Numbered from the stretch's first letter, positions 1 to 14,100 are shown. The stretch: DNA of 64,000 nt from Ifrita kowaldi (GCA_013398055.1 VZRS01000246.1:301-64300); one strand, 5' to 3'. Made by a program: numbers and translations. The notes: generated from the letters alone by a model not told the origin.

Positions 1-46
1 CCCGGGGGGGTGGCGGGGCACCCGCCCGCCGAGCGCGGCCGTCCAT
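1..46 (-). CDS. COBLL1: COBLL1, first coding codons (partial, runs off left edge)
   Basis: On the minus strand an ATG (bases 46-44) with purine at -3 and G at +4 opens a frame that stays open to the window edge (15 codons). It reads M-D-G-R followed by an Arg/Ala/Pro-rich stretch. The known vertebrate COBLL1 N-terminus also starts M-D-G-R and is basic and proline-rich. COBLL1 (cordon-bleu WH2 repeat protein like 1) is a cytosolic, actin-associated protein; the domains that would show this lie outside the window. The main support is context: SLC38A11 is the next gene to the right on the same strand, and COBLL1 lies just 3' of SLC38A11 in other vertebrates. The ATG sits in a CpG island, as expected for a first exon. 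Only 15 residues are visible, so the name is an inference from start motif plus synteny. Confidence 0.6.
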   Translation of the reverse strand, partial: MDGRARRAGAPPPPR

Positions 47-880
47 GCCGGCGGCCAAGGGAACGCAGGGCGGGCGCAAGCCGGGGACCCGCCCGCACAA
101 CCTCGGCTCCCCGCCTCACCTGCTCGGGGCGGGCTGAGGAGGGCGGCTCCGCTCCGTAGCCCCCGGCGCCGCCTCAACCCCGAGTCCGGTCATTCCCCGC
201 TGTTTACAGCGCGGACACTGGTCGCTTGCCCGGGGCGGCGGCCGTGGTCACGGGCTGCGCCAGGCTCCTGCCGCTCGCGGAACCACACCTTGGGCGGAGG
301 GGAAAAAAAACACAGAAGCAAAAAAAAAAAAACAAAAAAAACCAAACCAACCCAAAAGCGAACTTGGCGGCGAGAAACTTGAAACGCGGAACCTTCCCCG
401 CTCCGGCACGCGCGGAGACACAGAGACTCCCTGTTCCCGTCCCAGCGCCTCCCTCCCGCCCCCACACACCCGGCTGTCCCTCCAGCTGCGGCCGGAGCGG
501 GGACTCCGCTCGGCCCCGGCCGCGGGCTGTCAGCGGCCAGCGGGGGCAGGGCCGCTCCTCTCGGCTGGAATTTTCCTCTCCCCGAGCGAAGCGTCCCGGC
601 AGCCGCCTCGGGTTCAGCCCTTTCCCATTCCAGCCACCAGGGCGCGAGGCGAAATCCCCACAGGTGGGGAAAGCCAGGCGCGGAGCACGGAGCCGGGATG
701 CGGTCGGAGCCCGCGGTGGGGTCCGGCACCCTCAGGAAAACTGTTCTGCCCGGCCATCGGGGCTGGGCCGCCCTGTGCCCGCTGCCGAGTGCGCCGGGAC
801 TCGGCTGAGCCCCACCGTGTCACGGGTGACGAGCTCCCGGGGTCGGGGTGGTTTCAGCCTGATCTTTTCTATGCAGTAAC
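1..880 (-). promoter_or_regulatory. CpG island, probable COBLL1 promoter and 5' UTR
   Basis: The first ~880 bases are GC-rich with dense CpG, in sharp contrast to the AT-rich sequence that follows. An A-rich run (301-345) interrupts it. The island covers the presumed COBLL1 start codon and extends upstream of it, as expected for a TATA-less promoter. A GTGAGG donor-like site on the minus strand (119-114) lies upstream of the ATG and could be the end of an alternative non-coding first exon. No transcription start can be fixed from sequence. Confidence 0.65.
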
Positions 881-1656
881 TACTGAGCAGATCGGGCACT
901 AACGCGCTGCGTACCTGTGTCAGCACAGAGCGCCGTTCCTGCTGTGCCGTGGGACCAGATGACATTGCACAGTACATACTACTCTTTATACGGGTAATAT
1001 TTTGCCCAGTGCTTAACAAAAGTTGAAAAATAGCCAACGTCAAAGCATTTATACCGTTCTTTTTTTCTCCATAGGATGAAAGTAGAACGTTGCATTCAAG
1101 TATAAAAGTCCTTTTCTTGACTAATTCTAAGATTATATATCTGAAGAAAATTAATATAATTGACCATTCGATGTTAATATTCATAATACTTGATGTTAAT
1201 ATTCTTCACAGCTAGTGTAATACTGTATGTAGCATTGTACAGCTAGTGTACTTTAATAACATTTTGCTTCTCCCCGTATATGCCCTTCTCATCTGCACTG
1301 TGCTTCTTCAATAAAGATTTTTTTTCTGCTTTTCTACTTTTTCACTGGAGACTAAGCCTGAAGCCACCTGCTTTGAGAGACCCTAGAGGTTGTTCACACC
1401 CTGAATAACCACATGCCATTATCAGGCACACCCCATTAATCTGTGTATGTTTCTTAAACCAAAAACTTAATCACTGGTGAGTCAGATGGATTTTCCATGG
1501 TCCAGTTCTCACAGAGGCAATGTTCAATGAATTGATCAATTAAGAATCTCAGGAACAATTTCATTTAAGACCCTATGTAAGTTTTGGACCTGTTTTCTCT
1601 TTTGACAGTCCACTTTCTATTCTCACACTCCTCAAATTGTTTGGCCACTTCTGTCC
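881..1656. other. Intergenic; possible ERVL internal leader at its right end
   Basis: There is no convincing gene here. The right part (roughly 1,570-1,656), read on the minus strand directly after the LTR at 1,657-2,419, carries CAGAAGTGG. This resembles the tRNA-Leu primer-binding site used by ERVL elements, so some retroviral leader may remain. The rest is AT-rich unique-looking sequence. Confidence 0.35.
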
Positions 1657-2419
1657 TGAACAACTGTGCTTGAGATCGCTTGAAGACTCACCAGCAAGGG
1701 TATGAGCAAAAGTCAGATTTAATATTAAACTACAAAGCACAACAGATTCCTTGGCAAGATTCACTCTACTTACAAAGGGCAACTAAGGCACAACAAGGGG
1801 AAAGCAAGCAACAACAAAACCAAACAAAATCCAGACAATCAAAACAGAAATGAATTATAACTACCTAGGTGTATGTGTGTGTCTGTGTGTAAAGGCAGTG
1901 TAAACAAGGATGAAGGGAATGCGGCCTAAAGGTTAACAACACTTTAACTTAACAGTACTTTAACTTAACTTATACCTTAATTTATATCTTAACCTTAACA
2001 ACCTAACAGAGAAATAACTCTTAACAGCACTTAGCCTAAATTATAACTATAACTTAACTTCCAGATTTGTTATAGCATATGCACGCAGGGTATGCACGCA
2101 GGCAGAAAGAGTCAGTGCAAGATAAGGTACCTGTGGAAAAAGTTCCCTCAGAGGTCAGTGAAAATACTCACTTTGGATGCTTTTGCATCTCCCAACGGGT
2201 GAAGGATCGGGCCTCAAGGAGTGAGGGTATTGGCACAGGACAGGTTGTGTTTGGTGATCCTCCAGGTATAGCAAACCTGAGGGTTTGCTGGCTCTGAGAG
2301 GCACCCCACTCAGAGGGAGACTGCTGGTCACAGGCCCACTGTGGTCCAGGAGAGCTCAAAGGGCCCCACCTTGGACCGCTGTTTGTAGGGTCACAAGAGA
2401 GTGGGCTTTAGCCATAACA
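1657..2419 (-). mobile_element. ERVL-type endogenous retrovirus LTR
   Basis: Read on the minus strand the element starts TGTTATGG (2419) and can end in CA (1658-1657). It has an R-like poly(A) signal ATTAAA near 1,717 followed by a short TG-rich U5. Before that comes a long TTAAC/GTTAAG-rich tract (about 1,930-2,060) with TATAAA-like sequences. The next bases, GGACAGAAGTGG, look like an ERVL tRNA-Leu primer-binding site. The overall layout resembles avian ERVL LTRs as I remember them. No clear target-site duplication was found, and both boundaries are by inspection. It lies ~1 kb upstream of the COBLL1 island and reads towards it. Confidence 0.6.
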
Positions 2420-4721
2420 ATGTTTCATCCTGGCCGCAGTTTGGGTCAGCACTTTCTTTGAAAGCATGAGAATAGGAATGTCATGCCATTCAGGCTGGAG
2501 AAATATTTTTCCAGGCTTGTCAGGAGAAAAACAGAAGCTTGTTAGGAGTTCCTGAGAGCGGACAGTGTTTTTTGATAAGCTCAGAAAGAACTGAGCCCAG
2601 GTGGTGTTTTCAAGGATGAGACCTAACAAGCATTTTCTCAGATCATACTGCAGCCTGGAAAGGGGTTGGGTGGGGGTGAGGGGGGAGGATTCACCAGCAC
2701 AACTTCCTAGGTTAGGACGAAGGTTGACAAATTCTTTTGCATGTTGACTGTTCCTGCAATCAGGGCACGGTAACTTTCTGCATTCAGTTTGTAGCATTGG
2801 TTTAAGTATAAGAACACTCTGATTCCAACCAGCTACTTCTTGAGCAAAACCATTATGTGACAGCACCTTCTAAACTGTAATGAAACTTCCATGCTGCAAA
2901 GGTGTGAGATGATTCAAGAGTATAATGATGTTTCAACTGAAGACCCTGTAGCTGATTGTGTATTAGTTAGAATAATTACATGTGTTGGTGTCATGTTGTC
3001 ATCCCTTCTAATAAACTTTGCTTCATCACCAACAGATAAGGAACTGTTGTAGCACTCCCTTTATAATCTCATTTGAAAACCAGTACATGCTATAGTCTAA
3101 TTCTGTTGGCAAGTATTAATGCCAGAAAGATTGCAATCTATTGAATAGCTCACATGGGCTCATACTAGAAACTCAGCAATGCCTGGCAGAAAAGTGACAT
3201 TAGGGAAATAACTAAAAAATCCATTATTAATGGTGACAATTTCCAATAGAGCCTGAGAGATTATCTAAAAATGCAGTTCACTAAATAATGCCAATCTCAT
3301 TTTAAGAGGGGAGAGGTTATGTTTATTGTCTTAAACCACCACATGTCTTACTCTTATCTTGGTTGTTAACTAAACACATCTGAAATTCTGATCACTAGAA
3401 ACACTATAGGCTCTAAACTCGAGTGCCTGCAGGCCATGTTCTGCAGTGGCAGTTTTACAGTAACTAGACTTAAAATAGTTGGGTTTATGAGATACCAGAG
3501 ATACAATTTCTCTTCGGGGTCTCAGTTTTTAGAGACAGATTCTGGACTCCTATGGCACTTCGTTTCTTTATCAATAGAAAATCAGTTCTGTGTTCGAATT
3601 TCAAAAGATGTTGACAGAATCAAATGCTCTTTTTAAAATTTTTCTATTTTTATGAAGTTTGTCCTGAGCTCGAAGCAAACATAACTCTCATACACAATAA
3701 ACAGAAGGCCGCATCAGAGAATACCAAGTGGGTTATTAACACACTAATCATTGTCTCTCCTATTGAATAGCCAACGGAAAAAAATCCCCACAACAAAACA
3801 TTTAAAGTTCCCTCGATTTTTCAAGCTGATCCATGAAGATATCATTGTAAGAATTAATTAAGTGGTAGGTTATTAATTGCACCATTGCAATAATGTCATC
3901 TTTTGTTGACGGTTTGAGGTAAAACAATGATTTGTCTGGAGGCATTAATCTATGTGGCAAGCTGCCACCCACTGCACTTGGTGAATGTACTCAGTGCTAT
4001 TGTGTATTTCGTATAAATGTTTGCAGATTCTGATTACTGTTAGAATAACCTTCAAATTATGCATTAAGTGAGAACTGCTAATTGCATCTGATATTTGAAG
4101 GAGACCTTCCATCATAGGTAGAGACGCTAAGTTCCAGGTGTCTTACTAACAATGAGATTTTTATATAAGTTAAATCACTAAAAACAAAGCTTTGCCTGTT
4201 CTAAAAAAGCAGCAATATACCATAGCATTTTTCATAACAGTCAGAAGTTGTCCTAGATGGCTTCAGTACTTGTGGTTGCTTTCCTCTGGTCAAGAAGTTG
4301 CCAGAAATGTGAATACAAATATTTTTGAATGAAAGATGCTGTAGAAATGTAATGGACAGTATGATTTTCAAAGAGGCATGCCCATTATTGCATAAGGTGA
4401 AAGCTTTTTGAAATGTTAAATAGACCACAGGAGCCTTAGAATATTGTTCACTCCTGTAAAGGTCTGCTTACAAGGTCTTTTAAAATTTCTTAATAGCTAA
4501 CAGGTTATTAGAGACATTTTTTGATTTAAGGATGTAACCTGAATGCACTCCTAATGTAGTTTTGTACATTGAAAATCATACTGTGTCACACTGTAGTTGT
4601 TTTGAATAATATTGTGCGAAGTAGGTGTCAGATTATTAACTGAAAGGTGTTCTTCTTGTTAAACTAATTTTCTGATGCATAATTAAAGTACATTAGAAAG
4701 CAGAGCTGTTTATTCTATATA
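2420..4721. other. Intergenic, nothing recognised
   Basis: The sequence is AT-rich with no exon-like structure. The minus-strand open frame near 2,408-2,866 has no recognisable domain, and part of it lies against the LTR. I see no RNA gene or recent repeat. Stretches near 3,850-4,100 are even-textured and repeat-poor and could be conserved non-coding sequence, but this cannot be judged without alignment. Confidence 0.4.
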
Positions 4722-4750
4722 TTTTATCATGTATAGCAGACATGATAAAA
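4722..4750. repeat. Perfect 11-bp inverted repeat (hairpin)
   Basis: TTTTATCATGT (4722-4732) and its exact reverse complement (4740-4750) are separated by a 7-base loop. No gene end lies nearby, so a role is unknown. Confidence 0.7.
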
Positions 4751-5021
4751 ATCAGGTTTTTACCCTTCTAGAATAAAGATAAAACAAGGAATTATTGTAT
4801 GATTCTTCATTTTGTTTAAATGAAAACTAAATCCATATGTACTTCTTTTTCTACGGAGTAGTCAGTCAGCTTACGTTGCATCCTGTTGAACAGCTGCCGT
4901 TTCTGTGTTTGCATTCCAGAATGCGGGTTAGGTTTTGGGAGGCATGCACACACACGTATCCAGCCACTGAAAGCGTTGCTGTAGGCACAAGGACAGGTTT
5001 GGGAGCCCATTTAAACTGTGC

Positions 5022-5160
5022 CCTTCACTGAAGAGCACTGTCCCCCGTACACAGCACGGGTGAGGCCACACCTCGAATCCTGTGCTCAGTTCTGAGCTAC
5101 AAGAAAGACATTGAGGTGCTGGGGCGTGTCCAGCTTTGGCCTGATAGACGAAGCAGAAAT
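5022..5160 (+). mobile_element. CR1 LINE fragment (internal, sense on +)
   Basis: The block contains the CR1 ORF2 3' region signature: GTGAGGCC-CACCTCGAATCCTGTGCTCAGTT, then CTACAAGAAAGACATTGAGGTGCTGG, with a diverged end. This is characteristic of avian CR1 copies. It is truncated at both ends (about 140 bases) and several bases differ from the familiar consensus, so it is not recent. Confidence 0.85.
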
Positions 5161-8100
5161 AAGTCCACAAAAAAGTACCCCGCATACTAGGATATAGGAC
5201 TAAGTAATTTCTGCCTTTTTGTTTCCCCAGTAGTAAATACTACATATAATACTGTCCCAAATAGTTTTTGCTCCTAATATGTGTATTACAGGCATTCACT
5301 TTCTTAGAGATAAATTGTTCTTTTAGGTCATATTTAACGCCTGCATGATAATACTATGATGTACTCTCATTACTACCACTGTGTTTTCACTCTGGTAGTA
5401 TTTTATTTTTGCCTTTGGATCATCAAAGCAAATGTTTTGCTGCTTACATGTCATGATTTCTAAGTTATTTTGTTGTTGAGCAGTATTTTTGGGGATGCAT
5501 TAAATAACAATTAGTGAGGTATTCCTGTGGATTAACATTGCAATTGAGTAATATTAGAAAGCTTCAGATGATGCTGAGTAGTGAGTGATAAAAGGTGTAG
5601 AATCAGATATGCTGTGAAGTATCCTGTTGCAAAGTTAATTATTTTTTAAAACAGTTTTGTCTAATTCTTTCAAATCATGTTAGCCGCGGTAGTTGCAATG
5701 AAAGATAGATAAGAATTAATTTAAATGTTAATCTTAGCTGGGGTTTAGAAGAAACTACAAGTTCACTAAATTGCTCTCAGGCACTAAATTTCCACATTAT
5801 GAATGCACATAGTGTGCAAAATCCTCAACACTGAAGTCTCCAAAGTCTAAACAGAAAAAACATTTCTGAAGAAAACCACCTCTGGAAAGAAATACATTCA
5901 TAATATCTGTTCAATTGATTAGTAATGCATTAGCTTATGGCTTATTGTATCATATATCATAACACTACAAGAAACATAATCTCCTTTTTCTATTAGAAAA
6001 ATTCACTTTGATCCAAAAGAGATTTGGGGATTTCTTCAACAGAGATACAGAAAATGTAGCAATAGCTAAGCTATAAGCAGATGAGTTATCTTAGGTCCCA
6101 AAATCTATATTGCTATGGTTGTACTGTGTCATGAGAACAAGATATATTAGCCAAGGAGAAGCCTTATGCTGCACAAATTTGTATCTCTTGGTACTTAGCC
6201 AGCTTGCTCAGAACTAGCCTGGGTAACTTTACAGCTCTCATGCTTCTGGACAGCCTCGGAGGTGCTACATACGTTTAGTGGAATCTAATGCCATATGCTG
6301 AGATGCTTTTGAAGCATGGAGAGGGAGGTAAATGCTTCTCTTGGATGATATGAACTGTGTACTTTGATTAGACAATTGAATAAATGGGGAGGAGAGAGGG
6401 AAGAGACACTCCTCCTCTGGAATGCTAACCAGAAAGTGAAGTTGCTCTGGGTGCAGTGTGCTTATTCAGGTCTGCTTTAGGGACCTACGGCTAGAAGGGG
6501 CCCCACAATGAACTCCAAAGGGACACATCATGTCTATTTTAAACACAAGATGGTACTGAGATGTTCAGCACAGACAAATCAAAGATAATTTTGATTACAT
6601 ATGTGCACACAGTGAATTCTGAGGACCTGGAGAAGTGTATTTGTTGGGAAAAAGGCTCATCCCACCTTCATATGCTGGCAGTTTCGAGAACACTGCACCA
6701 AGTTCTATTTAAGTCACATTGTAGGCACATATTCTGCTTCATAGATCCAGAAATTATTAGTGTTCTAAGCTTTTAGAAAGTTGGATTTTTTTTCTCCAAT
6801 AAACATTTGAATAAAAGTCATGAACATATACTTACACAAAGTTTTCAGTCAGAGTACCTGGCAGAGTTCACCAACCTTTTCAAACACACTGGACAGGAGC
6901 CCAAGGCTGTGTATTACAACTGAATGTGGTTTTAAGTCTAGTGTAAGGTTCATCACGAGGAGATGAAACATTAGTTACAGAAATTCTTTGAGGTTTTGAT
7001 CTGAAAATTATTATTGCTCTGAGTTTGAGAGCTTGCATAAATAATTTCAAGTAATTTCAAAGCCCAGCTTTGACTGCTTCTTTTCTGCAGTTTGCCATTG
7101 TCTCCTTGCAGAATTGCCTCGGTAGTGAGCATCTGTGTGTAGTCAACACAGCTTGTGCAGACATGTCAAAGACAGTTTTAAATTAGCATATGTGTGAAGC
7201 TCAGCTCAGGCTAACAACTCGGTTTCAGAGCCAGGTTTCTGGAGAATGTAGAAGAGAAATTATTTCTCTCCTTGGCTATGCTTAGCAACAGTACACAGGA
7301 TAGGATAGATCAAGGTATATTCTCTGGTAAGAATCCACCAGTATATGTATCACTGTATCTGCCCCGGAAACAAAAATGGTAATTAAGCAGCAAAGTAGTC
7401 TCGCATATAACAATATGCCCCTGGCAACACAGACTGAGAAAGCTGTCTTGCCTTTGTGTTGTATAAAAACACAACTTACATCCATACCTATTTGCTATTG
7501 TTGTACCAGACTGCAGTGTATATATTCAGCATCATGAAATGCTTCTAATTTAAGCAGTTCAGTTTTCGCTAAGTTTAATTTTATTTAAGAAATGTTTGAA
7601 CCATTTTCTAGCACTAGTTTTCCCATTTGTTTTTAATGGAGGGATACTGTCTATACACCATAGGAAGCACTCTTCCTGGCATCAGAGATGCTGTTCTTTC
7701 AATTTTCCTTGCTTCCAAATTGCTGTGCTAAAATCACTGCTTACTATCCACTGAGTAAGGCACAGTTTGGAAAGTTTCATTTGTATCTTGCCACAATCAG
7801 GAGGGGAAAAAGAGGCTTAACAATCTAGTTCGGATTTGTTCTGTTTACTATTGCATGAAAACGAATGTAACAATGCTTAGAATTCTCACATGCTAATTTC
7901 TATGTATACAGGCAGCAATTTACATTGCTTTTTACTGTACATTAGCATCTATCAATTCACTCTAGTTAAGTGCTGTGTACTAATCAGAAACAAAAGTTGC
8001 ATAAAGTGTCCAAATATTTTCATTAAAAATAAAATAAAAATATTAACAAGCTAGGATACGGCTTTAAATGCTCCAAATGGAATCTGCAAAAGAAATGCCC

Positions 8101-11100
8101 TTAGCTCACCCAATCTGACTCAGGCATTAGACCAGATTTAGAAGATGTTCTGTGCAGTGTTCTATTCATAGCAGTATGACTGCACAATTAAAACATCTGA
8201 AGATTCAGCTTTTAAGTAGCTCATTAAAGGTATTTTTAAGTTTTTCCTTGGGAAAGAAAAATCCAATTAAATACAGCAAAAAGATTTTGAATGCATGTCA
8301 GTCCCACTCCATGACCAATGTGTAGCTCCAGTGTCTTGCATTTATGCCAGGAGATGCGAAATTGCTATTGTCATTCTAACTGGTGCCATAGGCCACTGAA
8401 CTGCTATAACAGCACTATAGTTATTTCTGACTTTGTGGAATGGGGCCAATGTTTTTCTCAGAAGCAAAGCTTACAAAATGAAAAGAATTTATTTTATCCC
8501 CCCTGCCTCTTCCTGGAGAAGACTGGGCAAGTTAATGGTAAAGAAATCCATCAAGAGTTCTTAAATACAAAGCACTGTCTCTGGCTCAGGAAGTTCCTGA
8601 ACCACAGACTGCTTGATGTTAGGGATATTTATGGGAGTATATATGTTTCCCCTTTTTTTTCTAGTGTTCCCTCAACATCCATTTTTGGACATTGCCTGAG
8701 AAAGGATACCAGGCTAGATAAGACATTCAATCTGACACAGAGAGGCCATTCTTACGTTTTGTGGTTCTTTAGATATATTTGGAAGTCTGTCTTTAAAACA
8801 GTAAGACCTCATTTTTTAATAAAGGTAAAGGAGAGCTATAGATGTATGCAGTTTCTTTGAACTTACTGTAATTATTATTTCAAGATTTTGCCTTTGGTCT
8901 TACATTCTACATTGTAATGCACCACACCTTTCAAGCACTTAAGCATTCAAAGAGCTGGTGAAGGCAGTTTGGTGGTGTTAGAAGGTAAATTACAGCTCTG
9001 CTGAATGACTTACTTGGGTATTGACTTTAGATGCTGTGTAAAGTGGCGATGCTGAATGGCCTCATTAACAACTCTGAGGCCAGTGTGCCTGAGAGATGGC
9101 ACCAGGACAAGGAGATGTTTTATCTCTCTCTAGGAGTGCATGAAATGCTTATTGACTGGGCTGAACCTTGAAAGTCAGGCCATTATAGGCAAATACAAGT
9201 CCATGGGCTTCATTCCAAACTAAGATTCACAAAGATAAACATGTATATGCTAATTAATGCTTCAGAATGTATTTAGGCCAAACAGTTAAAGAGAAAAGAC
9301 TGAAACAGGATTGAGCTGCCCAGATGTAGAAGCAGGAGAAAGAAAAGGTAAATAAAGAGTCACCCTAAATAGTTTGTACCACTTATGAAACTGCATTTGA
9401 GAAATAAGCAATCATAGACTGAACAAAATTATATCAATTTGAGCTGAGTCACAAAACCACTTTTTCAGTGAATTCTTGTCTCCTGGTTTTACAGACAGAA
9501 CCCTGCTGCACAACCCGTTTTAAGTAATTCAAGATGCACCTTAGAAAATCCTTGTCCCAAGGGCAGAAATTTTTTGAAACATTAAAAGCAAATGAAAAAG
9601 AACAGGAAGATAAAGCTGCACAGTGGCTCAGAAGCTAGATTTCTGTGAGGGCGAAGGAAATTGTTTTAAAACATAGACTGTGCTTATCAAGGTTAAAAGG
9701 AAACATGACATTTTTCAGCATAAAATATGAAGACTGAGATGAGAGAGAGAATCAACAGGTAAAAATGTCTGGCAAGGCCAGATTACATGGTTAAGGGACA
9801 TGAAGGTACAGGAGCCAATTCATGGCACAAGTAAAAGTAATGTCCTTAGGCTGGACAGATGGTTAACTTTGCTTACTGAGGCTTTAATCCCCAAGTCACT
9901 CTGTCCTCTTTAGATCAGAGCAACTATCAGGATAGACTGTATAACTATTATAATATTTATATAAGAAACAAAAGCAGCAGCAATAACAACAACTATAATA
10001 ATACTAATGGTAATAATAATACTGGTTCCTTTTCTAAACTTTTCCATATTACCTTTTTTCCATTTCATGTGCCACTGATGAAAAAAACTGCTGAGTGCAT
10101 AAAGAAAAATTGCAATTGAATTTTGCCACAATTTCATCCTTAGTCAAGACTGAAAGAGCTTAATGCTAGTACTCCTCAAGATCCGTGCTCCAATGACTTG
10201 ATCAACACTCTTCAGCAAATCAGATTTGTTACTGTCTTAATCTATGAAAAGAACAGAAACAAAGTGATGCAGCTGTATCGAGTAGCTATCATTCCTATGT
10301 AAACTTGAAAGGTATTGAATATGAATCTGAATTAGATATTTCAAAGTGAAATTGCAGAAACAACTAAATTGCTAATATCTAGACAACTGCAATTTCTGGT
10401 TGCAATTATTGAATATAAAATCAAATTATTTTTGCCTATATCTTTTAATAAAATAACAGATTTTTACTCCTTCTTATGATAAAAATTGTCTCTGTTACAA
10501 AATAATACGAAAAAGGTAAACTCTAGTTCATAAAGACTTAAACCAGTGATAGTTAACATGGATACAATTTATACAGTTATTATGATGCTTCTGAATTGCA
10601 AATCAGACTAAATATGTGTTCTGTAGAAAGCAAAGCAAACAACAAAAGTGAATCTGTTCTATTCTAAGAGTCACATCACAGAAACATGTAATGCTTCTCC
10701 AGTTAAACATAATAGAAATTATTCTCGAAAAAGAGGAGAACCTATTCTGCCCTATTCTACTGACTCACCAATTCAGAACAAACACACACCATGGGTGAAC
10801 TCCATCCTACTGGCTTCAAGGGCAAGATCAAGATCCTCTGTGATTCCTAAGGGTGCAGATCTACCTGATGTTTTAAGGTGCATGCACAAGTGTTTTCAAG
10901 GTTGCTGAAAGTCTCATTTTTCAAAGGTTGCAGATATTGAAATTTCCATTTCCCTTTAAATTACAAAAAAGCGGGTAAAAGAGTGGACTTATGGATCACT
11001 TAGATGGGGAATAATGAGGAAGGGGGAATTATCTTAAAACTATTTTAAATTTATGTGGAAGCTTTTAAATTTTTTCTTTCTTTTTCCTAATAGGTTTTAT

Positions 11101-14100
11101 TACTGTGACAACATATACCTTGCTTTACATATGACACAATACTATATTGAAAACTTCTTATTTTATTAAGAATTCATGTCCTAATGCTACATACAGCAGG
11201 TTTTTTCATGCGTAGTTTGTAACTGAGACTATAACCAGAAAATCGTGCTTGTTCACCTGCACCAGGCAGACAGCTGGAAACTGCTGTCCTATCTTCTGAG
11301 TGAATTTGTACCAGGATATCCATATGTGCTATATATGTGCCTGGGCGGGTACTGACAAAAATTACTGATCATTGCAAAGATCCCTCCTGACTGATGGCTT
11401 TTTCAATGTAATTTTTGAACACATTCCACAGTTTACTCTAAGTTCAGAGAAAGACTTGAATCGCAATGCTGTAGGAGAAAAAAGCCAGGAGGTAGATTTC
11501 AGAGCAGCAGTTTTGTAATGTATTGAAGTTCTACCCTTATAGATGTCCATTCTTCTAGTTTTAACTAAGCCTCTCTCGTAACTCTAATTTAAATCATGAG
11601 ATATAGTCTGAAAGTTACTTCTGTTTAAGAGTCCTAGACATCTGGCATTTATGATAAGAAAAGAAGCCCTTTACAATCTTCAGCAAAATAGAACATGGGG
11701 GAGATAGTGAGGGCAGCATTCAGAATTCATTATCACAGTCACTGTAAAGAGAATCCTCTCTTAAGAGCTGTAGCTAACTGTTAGAAACATGAATCTAAGT
11801 TGTACACATTTACTTTAAAAAAGACTAAGACCTAGAAGCTTTCTCTGATGACTGTGCAAATCAAATCCCATTCAAGTAAAAACCAAGAGTACAGCACAGA
11901 AAAGGTATCCAAACTCAGTATGATATGACAGAGAACACTAGTAATCTGTAATGTGCTTAAACCGTAAGAACTTTAACCTGATGTTGGAAAGAAGGAAATG
12001 AAATAATATTTCTTAAATCCTTCTATGCAACACAGCTTACTTCTTGTGTTTATCCAGCAAGCTGGTCTTTCCAGAGATCTCTCCAGGTTGCACCAGATAG
12101 CAGTGAGTATCACACATAGCAAAATGCCATAGTGGACTGCCATCTGATTAGAACTGTACCATTTCGTTTGCAAAGTGTACTTCAGTTACAGATTAACTGA
12201 AAGGATTTAAATTATTGAAGGAGAAAATTAATAGCTGGTAAAAGAAAAGTAAGAAAAAAGCATGCTAGAAATTACAGGGAAACCTCAGGACCTGACTATA
12301 CCATATGTTTTAGCTTTTGCATACAGTTTATCATTTTTATGTGAGAAGTCTCATCAAGACCAAATATACTTTCCAGAGATTATTAACTTGTTAAATGAAA
12401 AAAAACCATAGATATTTTACTGAATTGTAAGTCAGGTCAAAGCCTCTGAAGTCAAGTCTCAAATTTACATAGTTGGCATGATGAAAAATGTGACCTACTT
12501 GGAACACTGGTATTATAATCTAATCTACTTAACTTTTTATGGTTGCCACCATGGAACTGGTAGTAAAGGCATGGGGTGGTAACGCCTTTTCCCATTACTG
12601 CTAGATCTGCTTCAATATCTACTTTACCAGCAGATCCTTCCTGCATAGTACCTGTGTTTAATCTGCAATACATGAAACAGAAAAGATGGGTAGAATCCCT
12701 TGCCTAACTTACAACAAACAGCAAGTTCCAACAGCTCCCCCAGTTCTCCCTTTCACTACCCAAAGGCATACAAAAGTCAGGTAACTGTTGCAATTTAATC
12801 TCTTTAGCAACATTTGATCCAGCAGGCCTAAGAGAATTTTTTTGTATTCCCATACCTAAATACATGCATTAGGCACCACAAACCCAGTATTATAGAGCTC
12901 ATTGTAAGGATGGGTAGATTCTACAGAAAAAGATCTCTATGTCAGTCAACAATAAAAGCTTTCCTGAATTTCTTCCACCTGGCATTCACTGTAACCTTAG
13001 TCACTTCTCAAATTGTTAAGGCTCATAAACCCTTTTACTGGAAGTGTGAATAAGCAGAAAGGTTTTAGTATTAAAAATATGATTAAGAGCAGCAAGTCCT
13101 AGCACACCATCTGCAGTGATCGCACTCAAATATTTATTATGAAGGTTCCACTAAGGAATAGTTGGATGAGGTTTGTCAGAGAGCTGAGGAGAGTTCAGAG
13201 GAGAAAGCTGTGTCAAGCAGCTGGTGACAGTATAAAGAGACTACAGAAATATATGCATCCAAGGAGAGAGCTTTCAGACAGTGGAACTTGAAATATAGCA
13301 TTCAGTCACTCTCAGTTTCATGAATACACACTAAATTATTACATGAAAGCAAATCTGTGTACTGCAATCCAGATGTGTCTGCTGCCAAGGATGACCTCCT
13401 GACAAGCACCTTATTTTCATCTCAGTGCCCTGGATTCTCAGTTATATACTTCACAATCACTTTGACATAATGAATACAGACTTCCTAGAATATTGTCTGA
13501 TAGTTTGTGCTAAGAGCAAATCCCCAAAAATAGAATGCCTGGTTTCAAAAGGGGCAGAGACCACTCTTGTTCCTTTTTCTCTGTTTCTTAAAGCTCTGTT
13601 CTCAACTGTTAGACTGCTAGCTTTCTAACAGTCATCTTCACTTCCAGAGGCATCCAAGGATCAACAGCTATAATATGAATAGGTTCTCAAGTGTTCTGTG
13701 CTTCAGCTTCTCTCTTGTGCAGACTAATACTGCCCTGCCAGTGTTTATTCAGCAGTTGCCATTGTCTGATACAATGGGCCTGGGTTACCATTTATCAGAC
13801 TTGTTCTTCCAGCTAGTCTACATTCCTTGTCCTTGCCACTTCCAGGATCCGGAGATACTTTATGAAGATACTTCCTGAGCCTGCCAAAGGGGCATGCTCT
13901 CCTCTTCAAAAACGATGATCCCTTTCATAATAAATTTAAAACTGAAACAAATACTTTGAAAAATACTTGATTAATAGCCCTGATATAATTATCTTTTTCT
14001 TCTTACACTTCTTGGTTCCAAGAAAGTAAAATATCCTCTTTCTAAATTCTAGCTTGATTTCATTATGTCTTTTCCAAAATTTTCATATTTGTAACTTTTG

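Noticed and set aside
114..120. GTGAGG donor on minus strand as the end of the COBLL1 coding first exon
   Set aside because: It lies upstream of the ATG at 46-44, so it could only end a non-coding exon; GC-rich islands make such matches common.
226..879. 217-residue open frame on + strand in the CpG island, with overlapping minus-strand frames
   Set aside because: GC-rich islands have few stop codons; the frames include poly-Lys/Asn or poly-Phe from the A-rich run and are Arg/Pro/Ala-rich elsewhere.
8318..8860. 180-residue open frame on + strand
   Set aside because: Longest frame in the left intergenic region, but no recognisable domain, no splice context and ordinary AT-rich composition; most likely chance.
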